A stretch of 64,000 bases of DNA, taken from positions 1 through 64,000 of the forward strand of contig JAXGGA010002370.1 of NCBI GenBank assembly GCA_038373865.1. The letters are read 5' to 3'. The notes under the pieces are model-generated. The model saw only the letters and a program-made list of their open reading frames with translations, was not told where the DNA came from and did no database searches. Of the stretch, positions 45,783 to 58,726 are shown piece after piece (position 1 is the first letter of the stretch; every line of letters begins with the position of its first letter). Source of the stretch: Uloborus plumipes. Lineage: Eukaryota > Arthropoda > Arachnida > Araneae > Uloboridae. Both the position numbers and the translations under genes were made by a program.

Positions 45783-48120
45783 CGGGTCATTATACAAAAA
45801 ACCTGCCTTTTTGAAGTTGGAATTTTCAAAAAAAAAAAATTTCTTCAATTTTCTTTTAAATGGCTTAATAGTGTTCCTATTAGGCATCTATTTACTCTCA
45901 TATAGTTGGTCACATACTTTATTGATTATATTGTCATTTTTTTTGTAGTTGAAATTTTGAACCTGAACGGAGGATACACGCATGTTACGGAGAATACACT
46001 TTTATGAAGTCATCTTATAATTTTAGCTTTTTATAAATGCGTACATTGAACTTTCATAGATTAAATTAACAGTAATTGTTCATTCCAAATGACTTATTGT
46101 ACAATATAACAAAGACACATTTTTTTCAATAATTGACCATTTTTATCTTAAATTATACATATTTAAACTTTCTCTGAACCCATACTGTTTTTTTTTTTTT
46201 TTTGTTCATTGTTGGTTGCTGTAGAACTTTAATAATATCCCAAAGATACATTTCTGATATATTATCTTTTTTAGGGAAAACAAAAGTATCCTTGGAGTAT
46301 TTTCGCATTAACTTTACAATATATTCATCAGGACACTCTTGTGATAATATGCGAGCTACAAAAAATTTGAAGCTTCTTTTTCCTGCAAGTTTTGTCTAAC
46401 GTTTGCACTGTTTACAACATTTCTATTATTACATTTCAACATCTGCAGTTGGATTTGAATTGGTGCCTGGATCTGAATTTTTGAACTTGCGCTTCAAATT
46501 ATCTGGAAAAATAGCTAAGGAAAATTTTCAGTTTTTGTTCAGGTATAAGGTTTTAATTCTCTTAAGATTTTTCTGGTCAATTCAGCTAATTTCATTTCAA
46601 GGCAGGTTATTTTATTTTTGAGTTCCGTACGATTTTTTTTCTCTTTTTCGGTCCATTACTCTTTCTCTCATCTTCTGATTCTTTTGTATTGTTTGTTTCT
46701 TCATTGGAATTCTGTAGATTTAAACTCTTATCTTCCGATTCTTTTGTGTTGTTTATTTCTTCATTAGAATTCTGTACATTTAGACTTAATGCTTGATTTT
46801 GTAAATTTTCTTGCAATAGCTTTCTCTGTTTCCTTTTTACGCGATATGTCCTCTCCACTGTTTTTGTAATGCCCTTCTCTTTCGTGCTGTCATTTTACTA
46901 GTAGCTGTTATTATTTTATTTTCATTTACAAACTTTTTCCATCTGGCTGTTTCTTTTTGTTTCATTTCATTATACTTTTGAGGATTTTATTTAATTCTAT
47001 CTGTATTTTCTCATTCTTTCTTTTGCACTTCCAGTTACTTTCTTTTTCTTATCCATTACGCTAGAGAGGGGGAAAAAACTGAATACATGCATTGAATATT
47101 CGAATTCCCTTTGTTATTTTTTTTATTATTAAAGTTATATTTTAAATGACATTGAAGAAAACAAAAACCTAAAAGTTACTACCTTAATACAATTTTGTCA
47201 AATATATGTAAAATAAATATTTAAAACCTTTTTAACTTGCATGTTGATGAGGAACATGATTTGGGCGGATTTTAATATACATAGCTGTCTTGAAATTTAA
47301 TTTTTTCCATAAGTTGTATTCACCGTTGCTAATTGTGTATCCTCCATTACGACTATACTGTAACGGAGGATTCATATACGGAGGATACAAATATTTATGT
47401 TTTGCTTTGCACATTTTCTTGATTTAGGGTTAGTACAACTTAGTATATGAAATTTGCTTAACAAAACGTGACTCAATATCAACAATGAAAAGAAATTAGT
47501 ACATAAGCAATTCTTACCCTTTAAAACCAAGAACGGAGGATACAAAAAGTAAAGGACCAATTTCACTTCAGAGGGTATAACGCTGAATATCTTCCACTCT
47601 AAGTTGCTTTAACTTTCCTATGAAGACCCAGAGTTGAAAATGGCTGGCAATTATCCTAAATCTCTGTACTGAGTTCTCAGTACTGCCGTCTATAGGACGT
47701 TCTTATACTCAACTAATACGGTAACGGAGGATACCAGAAAGGCTGTGACACGGACTCAAGCGATAATAAAGGCTATATATATATTTTGTTTGGAAGAATA
47801 ATTCTAATAAACTATTGAAAAAACATCTTATGATTCAAATTAACCTATTAAACTTGATATATATATATGTTTTATTGACCAAAAAAGTGAATAAGTACAT
47901 AGGAGGAAATAGGTTGTGACACGTAACGGAGGCATACAAGTATCCCTCCGTTCATTGAAAAAATTACCTTAGAAAAAATAAAATATTATTAATTTTTATC
48001 AAATATGTTAGGAAAGGTTTTATATTTTACTATAAAATATAAAAAATTGTTTCAAAAAAAAATATTTTTGAATTTAACTACCCTGAACGCAAAAACGCAG
48101 GTTTTTTGTATAATGACCCA
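45783..48120 (-). mobile_element. 2.34-kb TIR element of unassigned family with GTATCCTCCGT motifs
   Basis: The ends CGGGTCATTATACAAAAAAC and, inverted from the right, TGGGTCATTATACAAAAAAC match over about 31 bp (continuing CTGC-TTTTTG), with TA on both sides (45781-45782, 48121-48122). The motif ACGGAGGATAC or a close variant occurs at 45967, 47363, 47378, 47533, 47724 and 47936, with inverse copies at 47337 and about 47942. A degenerate minus-strand gene for a basic protein lies at 46607-47056. No DDE domain was found. Confidence 0.7.
46607..47056 (-). pseudogene. Degenerate lysine-rich 'RYR...WR' protein of a transposable element
   Basis: From ATG at 47056 the frame gives MDKKKKVTGSAKERMRKYR and a stop. 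Shifted by one base the homology continues NPQKYNEMKQKETARWKKF and MTARKRRALQKQWR. A second frameshift near 46860 then leads into ERTYRVKRKQRKLLQENLQN, followed by two 20-residue acidic repeats (LNVQNSNEEINNTKESED and a variant). The spacing R-x-R-K-Y-R ... NP-x-K-Y ... R-K-x-W-R ... Y-R-x-K resembles a family of uncharacterised arthropod and cnidarian proteins that I associate with transposons, where the motif is near the N-terminus. I do not know its function. With two frameshifts and early stops this copy is dead. Confidence 0.5.
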
Positions 48121-48122
48121 TA

Positions 48123-49315
48123 CTCGTTCGTCATTCTAGCTTTTAAAAAAATATGTATGTTTAAAATTGTTGCTCAACAATTTTAAGATAAAAGATAAGA
48201 AAAAATAAATAAACAGTAGAAAATTTAAGAGAATGAATTAAAAGTAAAGTTTTGAGATGGAAATGTGTTTGTTGATCGGTCCGTCTTTTCTTTGATGTGT
48301 TTGTCTGTTCTCCTTAACAATTTTTGAGGGACTAGTCCAATTCGAGTGAAACAGCTTTTGTTCAAAACATTTTGACCAGGACCCCTCCTTCTTATATTTA
48401 GTTTTTTTTTATTTAAACAACATTTTATTCAATTGCTTAATAGGTAAAAACAAAAAAGAGACTTAACATTAGCACTCACGGGAAAATTTAAGAAAAATAC
48501 AAGTCTCTAACTAAAGCCGCGGTTCGCTTCGATGAAACGTTTGTGGAAAAAACTTATGGCGACAAACGTATTAAAAAAAAAAAAAAGAAAGAAAAGAAAA
48601 GAAAGACTTTTGAGGTTATTTTTTGAGCAATTCAAATCATTTTCACATTAACGTCACGGAAGACAGTCAAAACTTTTTGTCCAAAAAACCAACTACGATA
48701 AAAATAGTTTTCGAAACTGAGAAATTAAACAGATTCGGTTGATGCTCTTAACTTTTGGTTTCAAGAAACGGAAAAATTTATTTAAAAAAATTTAATGTAG
48801 TTTCTACTACTTTTAATATTGTCTAAAGTTAAATGTTGATCGATTTTATCAAAGTGAAGATAACTCAAAGGGTGAGACAGCTGCGAACGATTGATTTATA
48901 TCAATAATCATTCCACAATAGTTTATTTCAAATAGCTGTAATTCATTTTACGTTTAGCGATGATTTAAAAAAAAAACCAAAGTTATTTTATTATATTTTT
49001 CCTTATAGTGATCTTACATTCATGGAAAAAATATTTCTGAATGTCTTTAATCTTTATAACGTTGCAAAATTTCAACAAATGTCTGCAATAAAGATGTATA
49101 ACCTTATTAGCGATAAACTGAACTCTAGTTCGTAAAGTTTCTTTAATATTTCCATCTACTATAGCGAGACGGAGCAATATGTGTAAACTGAAATATTGAA
49201 AAGTAGAAACAATCGCCGAAACAGTCCTTTGAAACTAGCTAGATAAAAGACATAGTTTTTTGTGTGTGTTGCAGATATACAACAGGTTGACATAAAGGGT
49301 TAATTGAAATCAGGA
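48123..49315. other. Intron sequence, no recognised feature
   Basis: AT-rich, with an AAAG-rich patch near 48570-48605. No exon or transposon end seen. Confidence 0.4.
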
Positions 49316-49929
49316 CATCAGAAGGAGCGCCCCGAACTGTGGTCACGGAAGGTCACTGGGACCTCCCAAAAGTTTGCCTCTTTCGGCAAATGCGGACTGA
49401 CAATTCGGCAAATTCAGGAATAGTGCTGCAATATATTTCTATATTTTTTTTGTATATTGTGTGTGTAGCTGCAATCTTCCTTTTTTATATACATTTGTTA
49501 CCTTTGAAAATAAGAAGACCCGGTTTATAAAACTTAATACCGTTGTTGCAAAAACCTGTCAAATGAGCAACATGCTTTAATTTTTAATATATTCAATATT
49601 TTATGGTATGTCATGCAGTCAATACGTTTTAATCTGTATATATGTATATAACAAATTATAAATTATCCAATCAATCGTTTTGACTTTAAAATACATTCCC
49701 GTTGTTATTCATCAAAGTTAAAATATTTGTCAATCATCTCAAAAAAAAAAAAAAAAAAAAAGTGAATGCTCGACTTTTTAAAGTGATCCCTATTGTCTTT
49801 TCTCTATAAAGTAATGGTATAAGTTCTGTGTGTATGCTCGTATTTCATGATTCGGCACATTTCGGAATTTCATTCGGCAAATTCAGATTTTCCCCCCTCC
49901 CAAAAATTTAAGCTCGGGGTACCGCTGGA
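49316..49929 (+). mobile_element. GGCGCC-ended MITE, copy 3 (longer)
   Basis: It begins near ACATCAGAAGGAGCGCCCCG and contains GGTCACGGAAGGTCACTGGG and TTCGGCAAATTCAGG. It ends ATTCGGCAAATTCAGATTTT, CTCGGGGTACCGCTGG. About 600 bp, with a stretch of unrelated AT-rich DNA (including a poly-A run at 49741) between the two conserved halves. Confidence 0.6.
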
Positions 49930-50002
49930 TATCAGTTTTAAAACTTGCATAAACGTGACAGTGAACAGTATATCTATCACCACCCATTGGGCAAATGATT
50001 AA

Positions 50003-50516
50003 CCCATTACTGCCTGACTTTTTTTCCCCAAAGATATTTTGTATACTGGTTACAAACAGTGTTTAATGGACAGGAAAAATAATAAAAAAAAATTTATGTA
50101 AAAAATAATTGTTTTATTAAGGAAAGAAAAATCGTCCCTTAAAAGTTACGATAGACCCCAGAGGGTACATACTTTTTTTACTGAATTTTCTTTCTGCCTA
50201 CGATATAATATTTAAAAAGACATTTAATAAGAAGAAATATAATCAGCAATTAACATAAACTGGGAAGCTGGGAATCACTTTGAAAACTTAGCTTTTTTTC
50301 TTGAGATTGTGAACGATGTCATTTTTGATAAAGATCATATTCAAACTGCTACAGAACACACTTTACAGTGGTTATGTGCTGCAATCTGTCAATAACGAAT
50401 TGAAACAATACCAAGGTACAAATTGAACACTATTATTTGTTTAAAATGTTCATTTTGGGGAAATTCAGACCCTTTTTTTGGACCGTCCCTAAAAAGGGAG
50501 GCTAGGCATTAACTCG
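50003..50516. mobile_element. piggyBac-like MITE with TTAA target
   Basis: TTAA lies at 49999-50002 and 50517-50520. The ends CCCATTACTGCCTGAC and, inverted from the right, CGAGTTAATGCCTAGCC match at most positions over about 17 bp. TTAA targeting and a CCC...TGCC start are the piggyBac pattern. The 514-bp interior is AT-rich and non-coding. Confidence 0.7.
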
Positions 50517-50520
50517 TTAA

Positions 50521-52330
50521 ATCTAGAAATCAGAGAAAAACAGCAGTGGACATTATTTCAGAAACTGGTTTTTTCATCGAACAGTTGCAGACAACCGCTG
50601 CAAATAAAGAAGTAAACAAATGAGAAGGATTCGGATTTTATGAGCTAAGATTCGGCACATTCTTCTGCTTTTAAGCAGTAACTTAGGGCACTTAAGTAGC
50701 GAATGGGGAAAAGGCACCCACATGGGCGCCGCCTAGCGTTTTCGGACAACAGCTGCGGGGGACTCCTCTTTTATAAAAGAAAAGGGGTTATGGAAAACGA
50801 CCCTTTTAACGTCAACTTAAGTAGACGACCCCACAAGATCGGAAGAAAAAAAGATCCTTAATGTTTTTGAATGAAGGCGGAAACATTCATAATATCCCTT
50901 TACAATTTCCCAGGGCATATTTCGTGAATGCAGGGTAGAAATTTTAATGCTCGTCGGCTGAAATGTTTATGACGCTGATTAGATTATGGCAGTGTGGTGG
51001 AATAAACTCGCTTTTGTGATTGCGAAAAATTAAATGCAGTCGCTGCATAAAAAGCAGCCGCGTTTCAGACTTCATGGGAAGTTCTTTTAGACTTTCTTTT
51101 CATCTCGTGTGGTTCTCTCTTTTCATTTTCGTTGCTTTATTTTAGTAACTATATTCAGTTTTATTTGTTAGTCGGCGCCTTATCTTTTAAGGTGATGGTC
51201 TTTAGATTCGTGGAGGCGAAGTTCTACAACATGAATCTTGCATTTATTACAGTATCTATTTATGCAGTAAGTCACGGAACCACGCCCCATCTAAGCGGAA
51301 ATATTTATAAAAACTGCTGTGTTAATGAAAAACGTAGTGCCTAGTACATTTCTTAATGTGGGTCTAGAAGCTGTGTAAAATCGATCAGCACCTACCAAAT
51401 ATAAAATTAATTATTTATCATTAAAAAATAATTTGTCATTTTGAGGCGCATTATAGTGCGAGAAAGGCAACCAGGCTTTACCAGGATATATGCTCTTCTT
51501 AAAATAACATCATATATATTGCCGTTCGAAATCTTTGAATATTTCTCACCGTAGCGTTCCCAATCGTGAACTGTGAGTTGTTTAAAATCCTCACAAGCTC
51601 GTATCTTCAAACAGAAATGGCTGAAGTTCTGGCCCGATTGATTGTGGGGAGGGGGGATATGCAACTAGGATTTTACATGTCATGAGGTTTCTTTAGCACT
51701 ACTCTGTATTTTAAAATTTTGGCGTTTGTTACTTCTATTTTAAACTCATATTTAAATGTGTCCAAATCAAAAAATAATCCAGAAAAGTGTATGACTGAAG
51801 GTAGGTGAGTGAACGAAGTTTGCTATCTTTATTGATTCAGAAAGTAAATATGTTAAAACGAACTATGAATAATGATGTCATTCAGCCGTTCATAGCAGTT
51901 TTGCTAAAATATAGTTATTGTTACATTTCCGAAGTCTTCCATGTCAGTTTGCTCACTTTTAGCAATTTGACGGGCTATCTCCAGCTAAAAATCGTCTCTT
52001 TAACAAAGGAATTACTACTGACAAAATTCACTGAAAGAATTGTGTCAAAACGTTAGATCAAAGCTGGAAATTAAGATCACTATTCCTGAAAACTATACGC
52101 GCAGGAAAATGTCCTCGGAACAAAAGGATGGTTTCTAATGTTGCATGACATAAAAAGCTACCTTATTAAACCCACATTTCTTCGAGTTCTAACAAAAACA
52201 GAAGTATTATAGATGCCAAATAAAATGCTAAAAAAGTGCTGGGAAATTTAAATCAGAAGTGTCGGCTTTTTAAATAACTGTAATTATACCACAATAGACT
52301 TTGGAATATTTTCGGTAAGATGCCGTTAAA
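50521..52330. other. Intron sequence, no assigned gene
   Basis: The part 50640-51080 is less AT-rich (for example CACCCACATGGGCGCCGCC) and may be a decayed insertion. Short frames at 51132, 51407 and 51805 show no domain. Confidence 0.4.
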
Positions 52331-52440
52331 TCCCAAATAGCACACTTCGTTTTTTAAAGGTTGTAAAATGGTTATTAACGTTGTAACAACCACTTAAAAA
52401 CGTTAATAAAACGTTTAAAGGTTATTTGTGCTACCTGGGA
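52331..52440. mobile_element. Short MITE with TCCCNNNTAGCACA ends and AACGTT repeats
   Basis: The ends TCCCAAATAGCACA and, inverted, TCCCAGGTAGCACAAATAAC bound a 110-bp element. Its interior is made of repeated AACGTT/GTTGTAAC-like words. The termini match those of the element at 58727-59099. Confidence 0.6.
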
Positions 52441-54545
52441 TGTTACCAACCAGTTTCCAAAGGAATTCGAAAAAGAAAAGAAGACAGAAAGAAAATATTC
52501 TGAGAACTCAAAAATCGAATCATCTACTAAGGTAAAACAGCACAATGATTATTTTTCGCAGAAATTAATTAACCAACATGCATTTTAAATTTTTGAGCAC
52601 GGTGCTTGCTGTTTTTTAAACGTTACTACAACGTTTAAATTTTAGCTTAACGCACTTTTTATTACGATTTTTAAAGACCATGAAGAAACAAGCCTTTTTT
52701 ATCCTAATGAAAACTGACATTTTCTTGTGACCGTATGTCATGTGAAAACAAAAACCGCTTGGTTTTCCAAAGTAAATAAAAAACTCCTTCATCGTAAAAA
52801 AAAGTAACGAGTAAGTTTTTAAAGCTCTTTTGACATTAAATGATACGAAGTAGGGTGCACTAAGCCTCATATTCTAAGAAACTAAGTTTAAAAAAAAAGG
52901 GGGGGGGGAGCGGTTTGGGAATGGATATTTGATTCAAGTAAAAAATTCTGATATTCATTGCATTTCTCCTGTTGCGTTTAGTGCTAAGATCATTTAAAAA
53001 TATTTTGGAGAAAAGTTTGGTACTTAAAAGATTGCGTGAATTTTCTCTGAAGAAATGACGAAGATTACTTATTTTGCTATTTTCTTTTACAATTTCTGTT
53101 TGTTATTTATTCGAGGCTTGGCATTGTGTTGGAAAATGAGAATGCAACAAGTTTAATGCATGTTTTATCTGCTGTAGTTAACGGAACGTATAATTCTCAC
53201 TCACATGCTTGATTTTTTTTTTCAAAAAAGTTAATAAAATAAATAAATATAACAATAATTATAACAATAAAGTTAGCCCCTTTATAACAATGGAAACCCA
53301 GTTCAAGTTATCAAAAGTAAATCGCAAGTAAAACGTATTCATTTTTATTAATGACTTATTTGCGTGGTGTAGTCATAAAACAACATACGTACAGAAACAA
53401 AAATGATTTGACATAGTTATGGTAGAAAATAGGTATAAATTTTACTTACGTTTTCCTCCTAACAACGTAATAGGAAAAAAAAATATGGGATAAATGACAC
53501 TTTGATTGAAAAGTGTATAAAATATTAAAAAATAACGCGATGAAACCCTTTTGAAATGGAAAAAAAGATTATGTGAGTGAGAAAGAGAGTGAGAAATATA
53601 AGACAACACGAAAAACAGATTGTTTACACCGTCTTTTTTCGTCTTTTGTTTCTTCGTGCATGGATCATTCAAAAGAGTAACATACTGCTGCGGTATTACT
53701 GCAAAGATGAGGTTGAATGTGGATGCAAATTAACCTTGTTGTTTAGGACATTAAAATGAAGTTTTCGCAATTGTTATAGAGTTGGTGAACGACGTAGTTT
53801 TTATTAAAACAGCGACTAAATGTTGTTAACGTTAAAGTAACTTTTTTTTTCAAACTCAATTTACGTTTAGTTTTGACAGAGTTCAAATAGGTGTCAAAGG
53901 TGTATTTTAATAAACAATTTAAAAAAAAAACAAGTCTAGACTTTTGTTTGGATTTCGAATCGAGAATAATATTTTTGCTCAATAATTAAATTGTTTCTCT
54001 TTTATTTTTCAAAGTTAGCTAACACTTATGGTCTGTTCGCATAATGCCTTTGCGTTGTAACTGCACTGCGTTAGAACAGTCTATAGTTAGAGCTAAGGCC
54101 CAGTAAGGCACAGCAGTGTATTAAAGCATACACATGCGTACGCGTCTGATTACAACGCATTTGTAATGTACGTCAGAGCAGTGATTTTAAATGTGGCTTA
54201 CTAATGCAGCACAACTGTAGTGGCTTACTTGGTGATGTAAAATATCGTACATCTCTTGATCGTTCACTAACACGCGTTAGCTATGCGATTGCTCTACATT
54301 TGAAACATACATTTCTGTAACTTAGTACTATCGAAGGATGTGCATGGGCCAGAAAACAGAAAAAAGTTTTTTTTGTTTTCATATGCAAATCAGAATAAAT
54401 ACGTTGAAGCTTTTTGTTGAAGTTTCCTTATCATCGAAGTAAGGTACATTTATTTACCAAAAACAATTTAGTACAGTTAAATTATGTTCTAGTAAAGAAG
54501 CTATAGTAACTGTTAATATACAGGTAGCGTTAGTATACAGGTAGT
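52441..54545. other. Intron sequence, no assigned gene
   Basis: AT-rich. A donor-like ACTTAC at 53446 has no LRR-like neighbour. The part 54030-54310 is less AT-rich, with scattered GCAGTG/CACTGC words, but I could not define an element. Confidence 0.4.
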
Positions 54546-54745
54546 GTCAGAAAACAAGAACGATTGACCCCCCCCCCCCCCAGGACCGTCATTTCGAATT
54601 TTTCCACAAAAGGCGTATACACAATGTAAAATTGCCCAAAAATGGCAAAAAACCACGTCTACTTACATGTAAATACAATGATTTCCCAAAGTCGGGGGGG
54701 GGGGGGCAATTGAACCCCCTGAACCCCGAAATAACGGGCCTCCCT
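54546..54745. mobile_element. C/G-run remnant, possibly a hAT-like MITE
   Basis: A C14 run at 54569 and a G13 run at 54696 face each other as in inverted ends, with GGCAATTGAACCCCCTGAAC and CGGGCCTCC beyond. This resembles the C- and G-rich subterminal parts of the element at 42026-44348, but clean ends and a target duplication are missing. Confidence 0.35.
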
Positions 54746-55494
54746 CACCCGATGTATTCTATTAATAATAATATCTTTAAAATTTCCAAAATTATAAAAA
54801 CGGAAATTTTAATTTAATATGCCAAAAGCGCAGTTATTTCTGAAGTATGCTTTCTTTCGTTGGGATTTCGTAACATATATACCAGCAGTAAATTTTTTTA
54901 TTTGTTATCAAGCCTTTGAGGGAAGGCAAAACAAAGATAAATGCTAAAAAATGTTCCGTCCTAAAATATTATTTCGGCAGGATATTCGTAAATCAAACCT
55001 CGAATACCTATCCAACTACAAAACACTCAGTTTGAATTCCCCATTGGACGTTTCAGGGGGACAACCGAGCTTTTCAGCTCAATTTGTTTTGACCACTTGT
55101 TTCTCCTCCCCACGATGGCACAGCTTGGCGACTCATAGGACTCAGCTTTCAGAGACTCCTGCATCTGTCGTTCCGAGATTGCTTACATTTATTTGCGGAC
55201 CGTAGCCCCATTTAATGGAGTTCATGGGCTGCAATGAGCCCGTAATTCAAGGCTCTATGAGACAGCTATGGAAGTTGGTCAGGAGAGAAGTTTGGGAAAA
55301 TGACCCTTAGGAAGCTGCTGGACATAGATTCTACGCGTCATGAATCCATTTCGCTGTTGCAGGAAAAATAATATTTTGTCACTTATTTTTTCGATGTAGA
55401 ATGCCAAATCCATAATAAAACGATAAGCTTTTTATAACTGCAATAAAACGCGATCGTCATTTTTTGGATGATGCTTAGTTTTTGTATATTAGTA
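54746..55494. other. Intron sequence with a GC-richer block
   Basis: The segment 55030-55340 is markedly less AT-rich and open on the plus strand for 84 codons (54951-55205). I recognise no domain, so it may be a decayed element. Confidence 0.35.
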
Positions 55495-55784
55495 ACTAGT
55501 AATTTTACAGTTTCTTACTGTAAAGTTAACAATTTTACAGTTTATTGCAGTAAAATTTAGTTGTATTATACTGTAAAAACAACAGTATAATACTGGCAGC
55601 AGAGGTTCCAGCTTAAAACTAAAACTCATGGTAATAAACTGTAAAATTAGCAATTTTACAGTTTATTACTGTAAACTAGCAATTTTACATTTTACTACTG
55701 TAAAATCTCCAATTTTTACAGTACATTGCTATGAAATTAGCTGTGTTATACTGTAAAAACAACATTCATTTTTTGCAGTGTAGT
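55495..55784. mobile_element. ACTGTAAAATT-type MITE, copy 3 (left end missing)
   Basis: It shares TATACTGTAAAAACAACAGT, GGCAGCAGAGGTTCCAGC and GTAAAATTAGCAATTTTACA with the other copies. It ends in CATTCATTTTTTGCAGTG, the inverse of the family's CACTGCAAAAAATG start. The matching left terminus is not visible. Confidence 0.7.
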
Positions 55785-56083
55785 TATGAATATGTGCATG
55801 ATTAAAAATAATATTTTGCAGGGATATTAGTTTTTTTCAAAAATGACTTTTCTTTCTCGAAATATAAAACCAGAACCATTAAACACATTCATTATTCTGA
55901 AGGTGTTTATTTTTGCACACATATTGACATTTATCCATGCATGCATGAATAACAATTTGCAAAAATAACTTCCTTCTAAGCAGAATGCTGAAATAAAGGG
56001 AGCTGTCATATGTATATTCTACGGGTAAAATACACTCTTTTGTTAAATGAAAAATGATCAAATAAGCTTTGTGCTGAACTATA
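55785..56083. other. Spacer
   Basis: No feature recognised. Confidence 0.4.
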
Positions 56084-57517
56084 TTTGAAGTTAAAAATCA
56101 ACGTAAATAAAGCACAAATAAGGTAGAAAGTACAGCAAACCTTACCTAAGGTACTTTCTACCTAAGGTACTTACTAAGGTACCGTAAAATGGGGTCAATC
56201 GGAACACTTTTCAGCTTTGATTGTAAAAAAAACAGTTAAAAGATTTTTTTTTAATTTGATTTTTTGGGTAAAAACTTCGGTCTTGCTTTACTTTTGATAT
56301 TCCAAGCAAAGACAAGAGATTTTGAACAATTATTATTAACATATATAGGAAATTATGGGTGTTCCGAATCACCCCGCTGATAGGGGTCAATCGGAACACA
56401 TGTTAAAATTTTTATTTTTTTCAATTTAATCTGTAATAGGACTCACAAACATGAGTAATATTGATGGGGGAGAATAAGAACAAATAATTACTGTCAAATA
56501 AATGCATAATTTCAATACCAGTAAACGTTTATAATTTGTCAAAATTCAAAATAATTTTTAACTTATGAAAAATGAAAAGGAATTTTAAGAAATGCTTTTG
56601 GATTGAAATACAAAGATTTAACATGAATGGAAGTCACTTATGTCGTCTACAAATATGTACTTGTCTTAAAACTAGCAATTGTGACTTGGCTTAAGTTTTT
56701 TCATAACATCTCCTGGGATGAACTCTACCTTTTCTTTAGTTTTTTGAAATTTCTGGGTTTCGGGGATTGTCCTGAAAGATTTTTTCGCCTTTTCATCACT
56801 GTCTGTGTGCTGGACGTTTACTACATAAAGTCTATGTGACTTTCCCCCTTTTATTTTAAGTAAAAAGTAGTCTCCTGGAGAAAAAATCTTTTGAAATGTG
56901 CAACTTTTTGTCATTCTAAGATCTAGTTGCTAACGAGAAAGGATAAACAGTAATAAATCCTTGTCCTTGTCTTGATTAGAAGAATTGGGGTTGGATCTTG
57001 ATTTTTCAAACAGTTTCTTTCAAATAAGTTTAATTGGAACAACAGAACTAAGTATTCCGATTCACCCCGCAAATTTTTTTCTTATGGCATTTTTCAGAAT
57101 TCTTCATTTTTATGACACAATTTATAAAAAATGCAAATTCTAATGTGGTATTCTGTTGTTCAGATACATGTATGATTGAAACATACCACTCATAGTTTTT
57201 AAATATAAGAAAGTTTGTTCTTGCATATGAAGTTTTGCAGTCTATGAAAATGTAATGTTTTCTAGCATTCCACGTGCAGCCCTCTTTAGAAGCCAGTAGT
57301 GTTGCCAGATTAACAAAAGTAATTTTTTCCTACTTCCTATGATCTTACCTTTCTAAAAAAAAATTCATGGCGAAAAATACCCAATAGTATATTTATGAAG
57401 AATTTCTTTGTACGGTCGGGAAGTTTTGTTCCGATTGACCCCGCTGTTCCTATACACCCCATTTTACGGTACTTTCTACCTTATTTGTGCTTTATTTACG
57501 TTGATTTTTAATTCAAA
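56084..57517 (-). mobile_element. DNA transposon, TACCGTAAAATGGGGT family, copy 2, in an outer inverted repeat
   Basis: An outer inverted repeat of about 48 bp, TTTGAAGTTAAAAATCAACG then TAAATAAAGCACAAATAAGG, lies at 56084-56133 and inverted at 57470-57517. Inside it are TACCGTAAAATGGGGTCAAT (56178) and the inverted CCCCATTTTACGGTA (57457-57471). The phrase GGGGT(C/G)(A/T)AT(C/A)GGAACA recurs four to five times in the element. It is the more complete copy of the block at 540-1372 and carries the remnant at 56672-56914. Confidence 0.75.
56672..56914 (-). pseudogene. Transposase-tail-like remnant, copy 2
   Basis: The minus-strand frame reads FSPGDYFLLKIKGGKSHRLY, VVNVQHTDSDEKAKKSFRT and ends VEFIPGDVMKKLKPSHNC. 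The order (small beta-barrel-like GDY-LLK-GGK-LYVVNV, acidic stretch, then F-x-P-x-D-V-x-x-K-L-x-P) resembles the C-terminal extension of some arthropod DDE transposases. About 80 residues survive. There is no catalytic core in the element, so it is non-autonomous. The reading is stop-free here but interrupted in copy 1. Confidence 0.42.
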
Positions 57518-58726
57518 CTCTTTTGTTGTCCATTTTTTTCCAGTTTTGCTTTAACAATGGGCAATCACATTTAATCACTCTGTACTTTTTTTGCGTAAGG
57601 AGAATAAAACACAAGAATTGTTTGAAAAATAAAAGGATTGACATTAAACTTGCTGTAGCAATACCATTTTTGAACACTTTTGCAGTCTAAAAACACAGTT
57701 AACGTCTTTATATGATTTTTATACAAGTTTTCTTTCTCCTCAGCTTTGAATAAATGTTGAAATCCAGCAGCTACAAACACTGCACTTTAAAATCTTACTA
57801 GGTTTAAGATGATTCAGGATAAAGAGAAAACTAACGTGACTGAGAACCTCCGCCCTTGGATAAACAATTAATCTTTTAAAATTAACAATAGCAGTTACTT
57901 ATCTTAAAAGGAAGTAGTTGAGATTACATTTAGTTAATTAACCAGACATTTAATCGCAGATTTTTCTTTCTATTTTACCAAAAGTGTCTTTATAATATTT
58001 TGATTATGAATACAAAAACCTTAAAACAGTGTTTTATAATTATCAATTCTGGTATTTAAAAGTGAATTTTATTTGTGTCAGTAATATATTTTAATGTTGA
58101 GATCTTTTCATTAACTTTGGGGCAACTTTAAAAGCAGTTAAAATCTTTCATCGTACTAATTCTCCAGTTTTAGTTCCCCACTTTCACTTTAAAGTTCGAA
58201 AACAAAGCTTGAATTCCTGCATACATTTCAAGAAGTAGTGGGTGCTTTCTTCAGACAATGGTCTGGTGGAAAGTTTAAATTATGTTTCGGGGTATATTTT
58301 GATGCCACCGTCGGAAGTGCATTCAAGTTGCAGTGTTGAGAGGCTAATCCTTACCAAAGCTGAAAGGAGAGTTTTCAGAGCGAGTATTGGTGTCGCAACT
58401 TTAAATTTCTTGCATTTTCATTTCTTTTCTTTTTCTTTTTTTTCTGCTTCCTTTTTATAAAAGTTTTAAGAAGGTTAAAGTTTATAAAAAGGTCCGATTT
58501 TATATTTTTTTCTTTAAAGCATTATTTAATCCAAATTACGATAAACTGATAAGAGGAATTACGAGAAAATAGACAGAAAATTCAGCTTGTTTGAGAAACA
58601 GAACTCCGTAAGTTTTTTTTTATTTTTTTTATTATTTGCATTACTTTAAATTACTTTTTGAGGTACTGAGAAATAACGTCTGAAAATATAAAATAAAAAC
58701 ACATAAAGCAGAGTAAGATCCAAACA
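57518..58726. other. Intron sequence, no recognised feature
   Basis: AT-rich. The frame at 58242-58460 shows no domain. A GTAAGG donor-like site near 58349 (minus strand) would leave a five-base exon and is rejected. Confidence 0.4.

Noticed and set aside
46607..47056. Host nuclear basic protein gene
   Set aside because: It lies inside a TIR-bounded element, has two frameshifts and an early stop, and has no intron or promoter evidence.
53440..53475. Possible nine-base microexon with GTAAGT donor on the minus strand
   Set aside because: Too short to assess and not compatible with an LRR unit.
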